Part shown: piece by piece, positions 1 through 9,533 of the stretch | How the letters are laid out: the number at the start of each line of letters is the position of its first letter | Position numbering within the stretch: position 1 is the first letter of the stretch | Assembly (NCBI RefSeq): GCF_001439785.1 | Contig: NZ_JYLI01000001.1 | Location: 62,001-126,000 of the forward strand | Direction: 5' to 3' | DNA: 64,000 bases | Source: Pseudomonas poae | GTDB lineage: Bacteria > Pseudomonadota > Gammaproteobacteria > Pseudomonadales > Pseudomonadaceae | Translations under genes and position numbers: made by a program | Notes under the pieces: generated by a model | What the model saw: the letters and a program-made list of their open reading frames with translations, nothing else | What the model was told of the DNA's origin: nothing | Databases searched by the model: none

Positions 1-298
1 AGAGACGTTGTGAAAACATTGACGTTGTTTGTTCAGGTAATGGCGTCTCAGAGCGTCAGGTTATCGCGCGCCACGTACGTTGTTTTCTCGCCGCGAGAAG
101 ACTCTGCAGCCTGATGCGCCGGCATTGAAAAAAACCTGATTTTTTTCGATGGCACACCACCAAAGGTGCACTAATTGCTGCCACTGCAAACGCGTCAAGA
201 CGTGCCGAGCGCTCCGATGCAGGTCATTCAGCCCATACCTGTGGAGCCTGCAACATCCGCTCTTCCTGTCATTCCCGAGTATTCCTCAGGTGTGCATA
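1..298. other. Left-edge region without a supported gene
   Basis: No convincing coding sequence was found on either strand. A 61-codon frame at 175-360 has no ribosome site or recognisable protein and overlaps the 3' end of the AraC gene. The region contains a possible sigma-54/NtrC-like element (listed separately) and an A/T-rich run near 127-147. It probably belongs to a transcription unit beyond the left edge. Confidence 0.5.
151..179 (+). promoter_or_regulatory. Possible NtrC half-sites and sigma-54 -24/-12 element
   Basis: GCAC at 152-155 and GGTGC at 165-169 form an interrupted dyad resembling NtrC sites. The GG at 165-166 is followed 10 bases later by GC at 177-178, with TTGC at 175-178, which fits the GG-N10-GC core of sigma-54 promoters; the -24 part matches poorly. 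No gene follows in the same direction, so this is weak. Confidence 0.22.
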
Positions 299-1234
299 TC
301 AATTTCGATGTAACAGGGTATTGGGCGCAACCCCAAATGCCTTTCGAAACGCATGACTAAAGTGGGAGAAGTCGGAAAAACCAAACTCTAGCGCAGCCTG
401 GGAAACGCTACGCACTTGACCGCGCTCAATCGCTTCGCGGCTGGCATTCAGGCGTTCTTTCCATATTTCGGCAACAGGTGTCTTCTGGTAGCGCGCGAAG
501 GCGCGAGTAACGGTTCGCGTGGACACGTTGTGGGCCTGGGCGATAATTTCAATCGACAGGTCCGGCTCGGTCAAGTGTCGTTGGATGTAATGCATGATGC
601 GGCTATAGAGGTCCAGTTCCTGATGCGTCGTTTTCAAGTCCTGAAGTTCCAGGCTGATAACAAGCAGATCAAGCAAGGCATCAGAATAACGCTTCGAAAT
701 GCTCGCATCCTGCAACGACGCCGGTGTGGACGCCGCTTGGCGTAACATTTCACGCAGCGGGACTACACCAGGGCGTCGGTCATCGAGGACCATTGCAGTG
801 TAATCGGCGATGCGCGGCAATCGCTCTGTCAACAAGGCGCGCGGAATACGCACGAGGTGGTTCTCGGTACCACCGAAACTGAATCGAAACGCTTGGTTTG
901 CGTCATAAAGAAACAAATTTCCAGCCGCCAGGTTGGTTTTTCTCGCGCCCTGCTCGATCTGCCCATGGCCATTGCGCGCGAAACCCAGCCATAGATCTTC
1001 GGCCGGACCGCTACGCAAATGCCGCTCCGAACGTTCCCAATAATGCAGCGGCGATGACAGCGAACATATGTCCAAATTGCCCACGGTATTGACGGCGAGC
1101 GCGCCGTCAAAACTGCTCTGTGACAGGGGTTTACTGTCGGCTGCAAGGCAATGACGGCAGACCACCTCTTTCCAGTAATCAAAGCGACGTGGTGCGGCAA
1201 CGGCAAGGGTCGAATAATGAGTGCTTGGGTTCAT
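299..1234 (-). CDS. AraC-family transcriptional activator of the aldoxime/nitrile genes
   Basis: This 311-residue protein has an N-terminal cupin-like AraC-binding domain (about residues 30-190). Its C-terminal part (about 205-308) holds two helix-turn-helix motifs, with the AraC signature around ALEFGFSDFSHFSHAFRKAF. It is transcribed away from the aldoxime dehydratase genes, and the shared 285-base region between them is the natural place for its operator. Regulators of this size and domain type control aldoxime dehydratase and nitrilase genes in other bacteria, so an aldoxime- or nitrile-responsive activator is inferred from position. The start ATG is the only good one near the divergent region. 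The effector is unknown. Confidence 0.88.
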   Translation of the reverse strand: MNPSTHYSTLAVAAPRRFDYWKEVVCRHCLAADSKPLSQSSFDGALAVNTVGNLDICSLSSPLHYWERSERHLRSGPAEDLWLGFARNGHGQIEQGARKTNLAAGNLFLYDANQAFRFSFGGTENHLVRIPRALLTERLPRIADYTAMVLDDRRPGVVPLREMLRQAASTPASLQDASISKRYSDALLDLLVISLELQDLKTTHQELDLYSRIMHYIQRHLTEPDLSIEIIAQAHNVSTRTVTRAFARYQKTPVAEIWKERLNASREAIERGQVRSVSQAALEFGFSDFSHFSHAFRKAFGVAPNTLLHRN

Positions 1235-1519
1235 GGCGCCGGCCTCGGTGTAGCAATACGGTAAGAGCTCTATAAGTGTTTATTGGGTTTTCAGATAAGC
1301 AATTATTAGGCCAGGCGCATTGTTCAGGAAGTTCGTACGGCTCGTGCCTAGACCTGAGTCCATTTCGGGGCACAAGTGCACCATTGCCGTCATGCTTGAC
1401 CTTCGGTTCACACCTTGTCCTAGCCAACCAAACAGTTGTCTCGCCAAACAAAGCGCACGCCCGCCGCGCGGATTAATTTCCATCTCACAGCGCTCAATCC
1501 CCCGCTGATGAGGCACGCC
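1235..1519. promoter_or_regulatory. Divergent control region between the AraC gene and the aldoxime operon
   Basis: This stretch separates the leftward AraC gene from the rightward small ORF and oxdA. It should carry both promoters and the AraC operator. An inverted GTGCC/GGCAC pair lies near 1345-1375, but it is too short to call an operator. No clear -35/-10 pair can be assigned by eye. Confidence 0.45.
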
Positions 1520-1702
1520 ATGTATCGACAACCCTCGCAACCTTCGCCTGACGCCTTCTGGCTTTTGCAGACCCGGGACCTGGTACCCGAAGAATCGGCT
1601 TACTGGCTGCTCGAATGGGGGGCTTTGAAGCTGCTGCACCGACGGCGAACCGCCGCTCATCTCGACATCAATACGGCCAGTACGCCTGAACCGAAAAAAT
1701 AA
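1520..1702 (+). CDS. Small ORF preceding aldoxime dehydratase, unknown function
   Basis: A 60-residue frame starting MYRQPSQPSPDAFWLLQ. The start at 1520 is preceded by a GAGG ribosome site at a usable distance; an in-frame ATG at 1508 lacks one. It ends 13 bases before oxdA, so the two could be translationally coupled. The sequence is rich in Leu, Trp and Arg (centre WLLEWGALKLLHRRR) and has no domain I recognise. It could be a leader peptide or small accessory protein, or simply an open frame in the leader. Confidence is limited by size. Confidence 0.45.
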   Translation: MYRQPSQPSPDAFWLLQTRDLVPEESAYWLLEWGALKLLHRRRTAAHLDINTASTPEPKK

Positions 1703-1715
1703 CGAGGAGCTCAAG

Positions 1716-2774
1716 ATGGAATCTGCAATCGATAAACATCTCAAATGCCCGCGCACCCTGTCTCGCCGCGTGCCCGAGGAGTACCAGCCGCCGTTTCCGA
1801 TGTGGGTGGCGCGTGCTGACGAGCAGTTGCAACAAGTGGTGATGGCTTACTTGGGCGTGCAATATCAAGGCGAGGCGCAACGCGAGGCTTCACTGCAGGC
1901 CATGCGGCATATCGTGGGCAGTTTCAGCCTGGCCGACGGCCCGCAGACCCACGATTTGACCCACCATACCGACAACAGCGGCTTTGATAATCTTATTGTC
2001 GTGGGTTACTGGAAAGATCCGGGCGCCTACTGCCGCTGGTTGCGTTCAGCCGAGGTGAATGGCTGGTGGACATCTCCGAAGCGTCTCGGCGAGGGCCTGG
2101 GTTACTTCCGTGAAATCACCGCGCCACGGGCTGAGCAGTTCGAAACCCTGTACGCGTTCCAGGAAAACCTGCCGGGTGTCGGCGCGGTTATGGACACAAC
2201 CAGTGGCGAAATCGAAGAGCACGGTTATTGGGGGTCGATGCGAGACCGTTTCCCGATCTCCCAGACCGACTGGATGAAGCCGTCCGATGAACTGCGAATC
2301 GTCGCGGGTGACCCCGCAAAAGGCGGTCGAGTCGTGGTGCTGGGTCATGACAATATTGCGCTGATTCGTTCGGGCCAGGACTGGGCGGATGCCGAAGCGG
2401 AGGAGCGCTCGCTGTACCTCGATGAAATCCTGCCGACCTTGCAGGACGGCATGAATTTCCTGCGGGACAATGGCCAATCCCTGGGCTGCTACAGCAACCG
2501 CTTCGTGCGCAATATCGATATGGAGGGCAATTTTCTCGATGTGAGCTACAACATCGGCCACTGGCGCTCACTCGAAAAACTCGAACGCTGGGCCGAATCG
2601 CACCCCACCCACCTGCGTATTTTCGTGACGTTTTTCCGTGTGGCGGCGGGGCTGAAAAAACTGCGGCTGTACCACGAAGTGTCAGTGTCAGACGCCAAAA
2701 GCCAAGTGTTCGAGTACATCAACTGTCACCCGCAAACCGGAATGCTGCGCGACGCGCAACCGGCGAAAACCTGA
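1716..2774 (+). CDS. oxdA: Aldoxime dehydratase (heme protein)
   Basis: This 352-residue enzyme dehydrates aldoximes (R-CH=NOH) to nitriles, the first step of the pathway encoded here. It matches P. chlororaphis OxdA almost throughout, as I recall that sequence. Key residues fall at the same numbers: proximal heme ligand His299, distal catalytic His320, Ser219 and Arg178. The enzyme is cytoplasmic and binds the substrate nitrogen to ferrous heme. The start ATG has a GAGGAG ribosome site. It follows the small ORF by 13 bases and is followed by an outer-membrane protein gene. Nothing indicates truncation. Confidence 0.97.
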   Translation: MESAIDKHLKCPRTLSRRVPEEYQPPFPMWVARADEQLQQVVMAYLGVQYQGEAQREASLQAMRHIVGSFSLADGPQTHDLTHHTDNSGFDNLIVVGYWKDPGAYCRWLRSAEVNGWWTSPKRLGEGLGYFREITAPRAEQFETLYAFQENLPGVGAVMDTTSGEIEEHGYWGSMRDRFPISQTDWMKPSDELRIVAGDPAKGGRVVVLGHDNIALIRSGQDWADAEAEERSLYLDEILPTLQDGMNFLRDNGQSLGCYSNRFVRNIDMEGNFLDVSYNIGHWRSLEKLERWAESHPTHLRIFVTFFRVAAGLKKLRLYHEVSVSDAKSQVFEYINCHPQTGMLRDAQPAKT

Positions 2775-2861
2775 ACGCCAGCTGCGTTACAGCCCACTTG
2801 GACTTCAGCTAGCTTGCCGCCTTAGCCGCGCGGCACGGCATCCCTTTGCAAGGAATTCACC

Positions 2862-3731
2862 ATGAAAAACAAGTTCCGTCTGCTGACACTCACCAGCGTA
2901 TTGCCCGCGCTGCATGCCAACGCGGTCGAGGTGGCCCCTGGCGATTATGAGCAATATCCCGTCGGCGCGACCATCGGTGCGATTTACTATCAGCACTCCA
3001 CCACGAACTCGGCCTACAACAACGGCCATAAGGTCAGCGCGGATTTCAACCTGAACTCCGACGTCGGCATTCTGCGTTTGCTGCATGTCTACGCACTGAG
3101 CGACACGCTCACCATCGACCCGCAATTCCTGTTGCCCTTCGGCCACGTCTCCACTGGTGGCGACGCCTCGGCGCTGGGCAGCACGCGGGGCATCGGAGAC
3201 CTGATCCTGACCGCGCCGCTCAAGTGGCGGCTCAACGAAGCTCGCGACACCTTAAGCATCGCACCCTATGTATATGTGCCCACGGGCACTTACGACAAGG
3301 ACGATGCGCTGAACATCGGTGAGAACCGCTGGAAGTTCGAATTGCAGAGTGCCTACGTCAAGCACTTCACCGAACACTGGGCGATGGACCTGGTGGGCGG
3401 CGCGACCTGGTATGGCGCTAACACCGATTTCGGCGCCAATGGCGACCGTCTCAAGCAGGATGTTTCTTACGCGGCGCAGGTGATGGGGCGTTATATGCCT
3501 GACGCCAGCACCGCGTTCGGTATCGGCTTCGGGCGGACCTGGGCCGGCGAGACCAACGTCGAGCATGTCAACCAGGACAACGAAATTGGCACCACTAACT
3601 TCCGCGTCACAGCCACCAAGTTCTTTACCGCCCAGGACCAGATCCAACTGCAGTTGGGCAAGGACCTTTCCGTGGAGAACGGCCCCAAGGAAAACTTCCG
3701 GATGAACCTGCGCTACGCGCGCGTGTTTTGA
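2862..3731 (+). CDS. Outer-membrane channel-like protein (phenol MetA-pathway family)
   Basis: This 289-residue protein begins with a Sec signal peptide (MKNKFRLLTLTSVLPALHANA, cleavage near residue 21). It continues as alternating beta-strand sequence ending in an aromatic Phe, typical of outer-membrane barrels. The pattern GDYEQYPVGATIGAIYYQH and the repeated glycine/aromatic strands resemble the Phenol_MetA_deg family found in aromatic and hydrocarbon catabolic operons. It sits between oxdA and the amidase on the same strand, with an AAGGA ribosome site. Uptake of hydrophobic aldoximes or nitriles across the outer membrane is a contextual inference. It has not been tied to a specific substrate. 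Confidence 0.75.
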   Translation: MKNKFRLLTLTSVLPALHANAVEVAPGDYEQYPVGATIGAIYYQHSTTNSAYNNGHKVSADFNLNSDVGILRLLHVYALSDTLTIDPQFLLPFGHVSTGGDASALGSTRGIGDLILTAPLKWRLNEARDTLSIAPYVYVPTGTYDKDDALNIGENRWKFELQSAYVKHFTEHWAMDLVGGATWYGANTDFGANGDRLKQDVSYAAQVMGRYMPDASTAFGIGFGRTWAGETNVEHVNQDNEIGTTNFRVTATKFFTAQDQIQLQLGKDLSVENGPKENFRMNLRYARVF

Positions 3732-3754
3732 AATAGCTTGCGCCCGTATCTGCA

Positions 3755-3857
3755 CTCTGTAGGAGCGAGCTCGCAAAGAACTCTTAAGCGCCGCATTTTA
3801 TTCAGGAAGCACGCGTTATCGTTGATGTTTTTCGCGATCAAGCTCGCTCCTACAGAG
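3755..3857. repeat. REP-type inverted repeat pair
   Basis: CTCTGTAGGAGCGAGCTCGC at 3755-3774 pairs with GCTCGCTCCTACAGAG at 3842-3857, with a 60-70 base spacer. This is the familiar Pseudomonas REP motif arranged as a head-to-tail palindrome (BIME-like). It lies in the 304-base gap between the outer-membrane protein gene and the amidase. Such elements can stabilise upstream mRNA or terminate transcription. The rest of the gap (3858-4035) shows no gene. Confidence 0.85.
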
Positions 3858-4035
3858 GGCGATGCCTCCTTAACTGACTGGCATTGAGGCAAGCCCGCTA
3901 CTACAGCGTGCAGAAAACCAGAGGCCTGTCCGTTTCAACCAAGCCACTGTCTTTTTCAGCCAAGCCTTTGTGGGTCAGCCGGGATTATCTTGAATTCCAC
4001 AGCTCACAGGCCATTACGATAAGGAATGCCTCACG

Positions 4036-5550
4036 ATGGCAATCGTTCGCCCCACCCTTGGACAGCTACTGGACACCGCCGGCAGCCTGCACATGCAACT
4101 CGATCGTGAGCAGGCCAGTGAATACCTGGCGTTGATGCAGCCGAGCTTCGACGCCTACGACCTGATCGACGCGCTGCCCGACTGCATCCCGTCAATACGA
4201 TACGAGCGCACGCCGGGCTATCGCCCCTCGGCGGCGCACAACCCGCTCAACGCCTGGTATGTGCGCACTGAGGTCAACGGTGCACCCACTGGCACGCTGG
4301 CGGGCAAGACCGTTGCACTCAAGGACAATATTTCCCTGGCCGGCGTGCCCATGATGAATGGCGCCAAGCCTTTGGACGGCTTCGTACCGTCGTTCGACGC
4401 CACTGTCGTCACCCGCTTGCTGGATGCGGGCGCGACCATACTCGGTAAGGCAACGTGCGAGCACTACTGCCTGTCCGGTGGTAGCCACACGTCCGATCCC
4501 GCGCCGGTGCACAACCCCTACCGCCAGGGTTTTTCGTCGGGTGGTTCCTCTTCCGGCAGCGCCGCGTTGGTGGCCACAGGCGAGGTCGACCTGGCGGTCG
4601 GCGGTGATCAGGGCGGGTCGATCCGGATTCCTTCGGCCTTCTGCGGCACTTACGGAATGAAGCCGACCCACGGGCTGGTGCCTTACACCGGCATGATGGC
4701 CGTCGAAGCGACTATCGACCATGCCGGCCCCATCACCGCCACGGTGCGCGACAACGCGTTGATGCTGGAGGTCATGGCGGGCGCCGACGGGCTCGATCCG
4801 CGCCAGGCCGCGCCCCGGGTCGACACCTACAGCGATTACCTGGAGCGCGGTGTGCGAGGTTTGCGGATCGGCATCCTGCAGGAAGGCTTTGCACTGGCCA
4901 ACCAGGATCCGCGCGTCGCCGCCTCGGTGCGCCATGCCATCGCCCGGTTTGCCCAACTGGGCGCACAGGTCGAGGAGGTGTCGGTGCCGGAACACACGAT
5001 CGCCGGTGCGCTGTGGCTCCCCATCGGCTGTGAAGGCCTGACCATGCAAATGATGCACGGCAATGGCGCCGGCTTTAACTGGCAAGGGCTGTATGACGTC
5101 GCGTTACTGGACAAGCAGGCGCAATGGCGCGAGCAGGCCGATGCGTTGTCCGCCTCGCTCAAGCTGTGCATGTTCGTGGGGCAATACGGCCTGGACCGCT
5201 ACAACGGGCGGTTCTACGCCAAGGCGCAAAATCTGCGGCGCATGGCGCGGGCCGGTTATGACGCGGCCCTGGCGCGCTACGACCTGCTGGTGATGCCCAC
5301 CGTGCCCGTCGTGGCCCAGCCCCATCCGTCAGCGGATTGCTCGATCACCGAATACGTGGCCCGTGCGCTCGAAATGATCGGCAACGCCTCAGCCCAGGAC
5401 ATCACCGGCCATCCGGCCATGTCGATTCCCTGCGGCCTGGTGGACGGTTTGCCGGTCGGCCTCATGCTGGTGGGCAAGCATTACGCCGAAGGCACGATTT
5501 ATCAGGCCGCTGCCGCCTTCGAGGCGGCTGTCGACTGGAAAAACCTCTAG
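4036..5550 (+). CDS. amiA: Amidase (amidase-signature family)
   Basis: This 504-residue enzyme hydrolyses the amide made by nitrile hydratase to a carboxylic acid and ammonia. It carries the amidase-signature Ser-cisSer-Lys triad at Lys96, Ser171 and Ser195, within VALKDN, GGSSSGS and DQGGSIRIP. These are the same positions as in nitrile-hydratase-linked Rhodococcus and Pseudomonas amidases. The start ATG at 4036 follows AAGGAATG. The gene lies directly upstream of the nitrile hydratase subunits, the usual order in B23-type clusters. The REP pair upstream may mean it also has its own promoter. Length is normal. Confidence 0.95.
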   Translation: MAIVRPTLGQLLDTAGSLHMQLDREQASEYLALMQPSFDAYDLIDALPDCIPSIRYERTPGYRPSAAHNPLNAWYVRTEVNGAPTGTLAGKTVALKDNISLAGVPMMNGAKPLDGFVPSFDATVVTRLLDAGATILGKATCEHYCLSGGSHTSDPAPVHNPYRQGFSSGGSSSGSAALVATGEVDLAVGGDQGGSIRIPSAFCGTYGMKPTHGLVPYTGMMAVEATIDHAGPITATVRDNALMLEVMAGADGLDPRQAAPRVDTYSDYLERGVRGLRIGILQEGFALANQDPRVAASVRHAIARFAQLGAQVEEVSVPEHTIAGALWLPIGCEGLTMQMMHGNGAGFNWQGLYDVALLDKQAQWREQADALSASLKLCMFVGQYGLDRYNGRFYAKAQNLRRMARAGYDAALARYDLLVMPTVPVVAQPHPSADCSITEYVARALEMIGNASAQDITGHPAMSIPCGLVDGLPVGLMLVGKHYAEGTIYQAAAAFEAAVDWKNL

Positions 5551-5626
5551 CCGGTTCGGTCCCCGTGAAACGTACAAACAATAAAGCCATCAGGCGCTGC
5601 TTCGAAGCTCAATGATGAGGAACCCC

Positions 5627-6223
5627 ATGATGAAGACCCATGAGAACAACACGTCGACTCCTGGCGAGCGCGCGCAGGCGTTATTCCAAGTGCTCAAGCA
5701 AAAAGAGCTGATTCCCGACGGTTACATCGAACAGCTGACACAGCTGATGGCGCACGACTGGAGCCCGGAGAACGGCGCCCGGGTGGTGGCCAAGGCGTGG
5801 GTGGACCCGCAGTTTCGCGAGCTGTTGCTCCGGGATGGCACCGCCGCGTGTGCCCAGTTCGGCTATACCGGCCCACAGGGCGAATACATTGTGGCCCTGG
5901 AAGACACCGCGACACTGAAAAACGTGATTGTGTGCAGCCTGTGTTCCTGCACCAACTGGCCCGTCCTCGGCTTGCCTCCCGAGTGGTACAAGGGCTTCGA
6001 GTTCCGCGCGCGGCTGGTCCGCGAAGGCCGCACTGTCCTGCGCGAACTAGGCACAGAGCTACCGAATGCTGTCACCGTCAAGGTCTGGGACACCAGCGCC
6101 GAAACCCGCTACCTGGTGCTGCCCGTAAGGCCCGTGGGCAGCGAGGCCATGGATGAAGAGGCGTTGCGCGCACTGATCACCAAGGATGTTCTGATCGGCG
6201 TTGCGCTGCCGCACGTCGCGTAG
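5627..6223 (+). CDS. nthA: Nitrile hydratase alpha subunit, iron type
   Basis: This subunit hydrates nitriles to amides together with the beta subunit. The metal claw VCSLCSCT (Cys103, Cys106, Ser107, Cys108 in this numbering) is the iron-type form; cobalt enzymes have Thr at the second position. Cys106 and Cys108 correspond to the residues oxidised to sulfinate and sulfenate in mature enzymes. The chosen start (MMKTHENN) follows GAGGAA at 5617-5622; ATG at 5630 has slightly better spacing, and an upstream ATG at 5612 would place the ribosome site inside the gene. About 198 residues, normal for the family. It is followed closely by the beta subunit. Confidence 0.96.
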   Translation: MMKTHENNTSTPGERAQALFQVLKQKELIPDGYIEQLTQLMAHDWSPENGARVVAKAWVDPQFRELLLRDGTAACAQFGYTGPQGEYIVALEDTATLKNVIVCSLCSCTNWPVLGLPPEWYKGFEFRARLVREGRTVLRELGTELPNAVTVKVWDTSAETRYLVLPVRPVGSEAMDEEALRALITKDVLIGVALPHVA

Positions 6224-6264
6224 CCACGGCGCTTTGTTCCTTTAACTTTCCAGAGGTATGCACA

Positions 6265-6927
6265 ATGGATGGCTTTCACGATCTCGGCGGTTTCCAGGGC
6301 TTTGGCAAAGTCCCCCACACCATCAACAGCCTGAGCTACACACCGGTGTTCAAGCAGGACTGGGAGCACCTGGCCTACAGCCTGATGTTCATCGGCGTCG
6401 ATCACTTGAAAAAGTTCAGCGTGGACGAAGTCCGTCACGCCGTCGAACGCCTGGATGTGCGGCAACACGTGGGCACGCAGTACTACGAGCGTTATGTCAT
6501 CGCGACCGCCACCCTGCTGGTCGAAACAGGCGTGATCACCCAGGCAGAGCTCGACCAGGCCCTGGGCTCGCACTTCAAGCTGGCGAACCCCGCCCACGCC
6601 AAGGGCCGCCCGGCGCTCACCGGTCGGCCGCCGTTCGAATTGGGTGACCGCGTGGTGGTTCGAGACGAGTACGTGGCGGGCCATGTGCGCATGCCGGCTT
6701 ATGTACGTGGCAAGGAGGGCGTGGTCCTGCATCGCACCTCGGCGAAATGGCCGTTTCCCGACGCGATCGGGCATGGCGATACCAGCGCGGCGCATCAGCC
6801 CACCTACCACGTCGAGTTTCGCGTAAAGGACCTGTGGGGTGACGCCGCGGATGAAGGTTTCGTAGTGGTCGATCTTTTCGAAGGCTACCTGGATAAGGCC
6901 AAAACCTCGCAAGTGGTGAATGCATGA
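6265..6927 (+). CDS. nthB: Nitrile hydratase beta subunit
   Basis: This 220-residue partner of NthA begins [16 protein letters not shown], the usual N terminus of beta subunits. The C-terminal half (about 120-215) is the SH3-like barrel with [10 protein letters not shown] and [15 protein letters not shown]. It forms the heterodimer interface and shields the metal site. A purine-rich ribosome site precedes the ATG. Its stop overlaps the start of the P47K gene by 4 bases (ATGA), which implies translational coupling of enzyme and metallochaperone. Confidence 0.96.
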   Translation: MDGFHDLGGFQGFGKVPHTINSLSYTPVFKQDWEHLAYSLMFIGVDHLKKFSVDEVRHAVERLDVRQHVGTQYYERYVIATATLLVETGVITQAELDQALGSHFKLANPAHAKGRPALTGRPPFELGDRVVVRDEYVAGHVRMPAYVRGKEGVVLHRTSAKWPFPDAIGHGDTSAAHQPTYHVEFRVKDLWGDAADEGFVVVDLFEGYLDKAKTSQVVNA

Positions 6928-8162
6928 TTGTCGGCGCCCAGTCGGGTCGATTACCGGTGACGGTACTTTCGGGCTTCCTCGGCGCCGGAAAAACCACCCT
7001 GCTCAACCACATCCTGCGCAACCGCGAAGGCCTGAAAGTGGCGGTCATCGTCAATGACATGAGCGAAGTCAACATCGACGCCGAAGCGGTGCAGCGCGAC
7101 GTAGCGCTGCAGCGTGGTACCGATGAACTGATCGAGATGAGCAATGGTTGCATCTGCTGCACGCTGCGCGCCGATTTGCTCGAACAGATCAGCGCCCTGG
7201 CCCGCCAGCAGCGTTTCGATTACCTACTCGTCGAATCCACCGGGATCTCCGAGCCGATGCCGGTCGCGGAAACATTCGCCTTCCTCGACGCGCAGGGCTT
7301 CAGCCTCAGCGAACTGGCACGGCTTGACACGTTGGTGACGGTGGTTGACGGCAGTCAGTTTCAGTCACTGCTGGCATCGCCTGACAGCATAGCGCGCGAC
7401 CACGCGCCTGCCCGCCCGCTGGCGGATCTGTTGATCGAACAAGTGGAGTACGCCAACGTGATTCTCGTCAACAAGCTGGACCTGATCGGTGAGTCGGGTT
7501 ACCTGGCGTTGCACTCGGTCCTCGCCAGCCTGAACCCATCCGCCCGGATCATGCCGATGACACACGGCCAGGTGGCGTTAGCCGCCCTCCTCGGCACCCA
7601 CCTGTTCAATCTGCCCAGCCTGGCGGCGTCGCCGGGCTGGATGCAGAAAATGGAGGCCGGCGACGCAGCGGCTTCCGAGTCGGACACCTATGGCGTGACG
7701 TCCTGGGTGTACCGCGAGCGCGCGCCGTTTCATCCGCAGCGCTTGCTCGATTTTCTCCAGCGTCCCTGGTGTAACGGTCGTCTGTTGCGCAGTAAAGGTT
7801 ATTTCTGGCTGGCCAGTCGGCATCTGGAAACCGGCTTGCTCGCGCAAAGCGGCCAGCAATTCCAGTGGGACTATGTGGGCCGCTGGTGGAACTTCATCGA
7901 GCCGTCGCAATGGCCACGGGACGAATATCGCTTGCAGAGCCTCATGAGCAAGTGGGACGGGATTGTCGGCGACTGTCGGCAGGAATTGGTCTTTATCGGC
8001 CAGAGTCTGGATACCCAACGACTGCAGCGCGAACTCGACAACTGCCTGCTGAGCGCCGAGGAAATCGCCGTCGGCCCGCTGGCCTGGCAAGCACTGCCGG
8101 GGGCGGCCGCCTTTGACGCCGCCGCTTTGTCCGCGGGCGCCTTGGCTGTTGATCCCATTTAA
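6924..8162 (+). CDS. Nitrile hydratase activator, P47K/CobW-family GTPase metallochaperone
   Basis: This 412-residue G3E GTPase is needed in Fe-type systems for full nitrile hydratase activity, presumably by iron delivery or cysteine oxidation. Visible motifs are Walker [10 protein letters not shown] (17-25), the metal-binding CxCC motif NGCICCTL (Cys76, Cys78, Cys79), the ESTGISEP switch region and the guanine-specificity motif VNKLD. The CobW C-terminal domain follows (about 250-385). It overlaps nthB by 4 bases and is followed 11 bases later by the chemoreceptor-like gene. Family function is established; the exact mechanism is not. Confidence 0.93.
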   Translation: MIVGAQSGRLPVTVLSGFLGAGKTTLLNHILRNREGLKVAVIVNDMSEVNIDAEAVQRDVALQRGTDELIEMSNGCICCTLRADLLEQISALARQQRFDYLLVESTGISEPMPVAETFAFLDAQGFSLSELARLDTLVTVVDGSQFQSLLASPDSIARDHAPARPLADLLIEQVEYANVILVNKLDLIGESGYLALHSVLASLNPSARIMPMTHGQVALAALLGTHLFNLPSLAASPGWMQKMEAGDAAASESDTYGVTSWVYRERAPFHPQRLLDFLQRPWCNGRLLRSKGYFWLASRHLETGLLAQSGQQFQWDYVGRWWNFIEPSQWPRDEYRLQSLMSKWDGIVGDCRQELVFIGQSLDTQRLQRELDNCLLSAEEIAVGPLAWQALPGAAAFDAAALSAGALAVDPI

Positions 8163-8173
8163 GGAGGTGTTCC

Positions 8174-9463
8174 ATGCTCTTTTTCAAGCGAACCACCCGC
8201 TGGGTATTGGCGCCCCTCGCTGACAGACTGGACCAGCCGGACCAGCCAGGCACCCCGTTGTCGTCGAACAACCCGTTGTTGCGCCGCATCCTGGCGAGCG
8301 TCGAGCGTGTGCTGCAGGAGCGGCGGGCGTTGAAGGAACAAACACGCACGCTGACGCTCGACGTCGCCGAGCTGAGCGCATGCCTGGCCGCGCGTGACAG
8401 GCTACTGCAGCAAGGGGAAGCCCGCCGGGCGCTGATTACCCAAGGTGCGGATGCACTGTTCTGGGAGCTTGAGCTGAAAGGGAACGCACTGGCACCTACC
8501 TGTGCGATGCACTGGAGCGCTGGCCCATCGCCCGATACCCAAGCGATTGATCAACTGGGGCGTTGGAACGAACAACTGCATCCCGCCGACCGGCAACGCC
8601 ATTTGACGGCCCTGGAGCGGCACCTGGCCGATCGCAGCGGACGTACGCGTTTAGCACTGGACGTGCGCATGGCGCTCGTGCCGGGAGGCGACTACCGCTG
8701 GTGCAGGTTGCAGGGTGATTCGCGCCGCGACCCGCACGGAGTGGCGGTTGCCATGGGCGGAAGCCTGCAGGATATTCACGAACAGTACATCCGGCACGAG
8801 GAACTAGAACTGGCGGCTGCGCGTTTCGAAATTTCCCGAGAAATGCTGCATGACGGGTTATGGGATATTGAGGTGGTGGCGGGCGACCCGGCGAATCCGA
8901 ACAATGTCATCTGGTGGTCGTCGCAGATGCGCCGTCTGTTGGGCTGCGCCACAGTCGAGGAGTTTCCCAATACCCTGGAAAGCTGGACCTCGCGCTTGCA
9001 TCCCGAAGACAGTGCACGGGCCATCGCTGCGTTTGTGGCGCATGTCGAGGACCGCAGCGGCAAAACCGCGTTCGATGTGGACTATCGGCTCAAGCACCAA
9101 AATGGCACGTACCGCTGGTTTCGCGGGCGTGGTCAAACGCGCCGTGCAGCGGACGGCTCGCCGCAACGGGTGGTCGGCGCCATCACCGACATCCACGCCA
9201 GGCATGAAGAAAGTGCGATGCGCGAGGCTCAGGAGCAACAGCATCGAGTCATGCAGGAAACCCTGAGCAAGCTCACGCAAATCGTCGCCACGATCCAGGG
9301 CATTGCCAGCCAGACTAATCTGCTGGCGCTGAACGCCGCCATTGAGGCGGCACGCGCCGGTGAAGCCGGGCGCGGGTTTGCGGTGGTCGCCGATGAGGTG
9401 CGCAAGCTGGCCACCCGTACCAGCCAGGCGACCCAGCAAGCGGCCGACATGATGGACAGCTAG
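8174..9463 (+). CDS. Soluble PAS-domain chemoreceptor-like protein with only the MCP hairpin tip
   Basis: This 429-residue protein has no membrane segment. A coiled coil (about 35-80) precedes two PAS domains of the PAS_3 type (about 90-205 and 220-345). It ends with the highly conserved methyl-accepting chemotaxis hairpin, including [20 protein letters not shown] and [15 protein letters not shown]. The protein stops about 20 residues after that tip, so the second long helix of the signalling bundle is missing. Translating beyond the stop does not give it. A strong AAGGAGGTG ribosome site precedes the ATG. Such short PAS-MCP proteins occur elsewhere in Pseudomonas. Here it would report on pathway metabolites or redox state to the CheA/CheW machinery, by inference from position. 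Confidence 0.85.
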   Translation: MLFFKRTTRWVLAPLADRLDQPDQPGTPLSSNNPLLRRILASVERVLQERRALKEQTRTLTLDVAELSACLAARDRLLQQGEARRALITQGADALFWELELKGNALAPTCAMHWSAGPSPDTQAIDQLGRWNEQLHPADRQRHLTALERHLADRSGRTRLALDVRMALVPGGDYRWCRLQGDSRRDPHGVAVAMGGSLQDIHEQYIRHEELELAAARFEISREMLHDGLWDIEVVAGDPANPNNVIWWSSQMRRLLGCATVEEFPNTLESWTSRLHPEDSARAIAAFVAHVEDRSGKTAFDVDYRLKHQNGTYRWFRGRGQTRRAADGSPQRVVGAITDIHARHEESAMREAQEQQHRVMQETLSKLTQIVATIQGIASQTNLLALNAAIEAARAGEAGRGFAVVADEVRKLATRTSQATQQAADMMDS

Positions 9464-9533
9464 GCCCTGAAAGCGACTGCCCGGCGCGTGTGTTTGCAGG
9501 ACCGCTTCCCACAATAATAAGCAAGGTGTCGTT

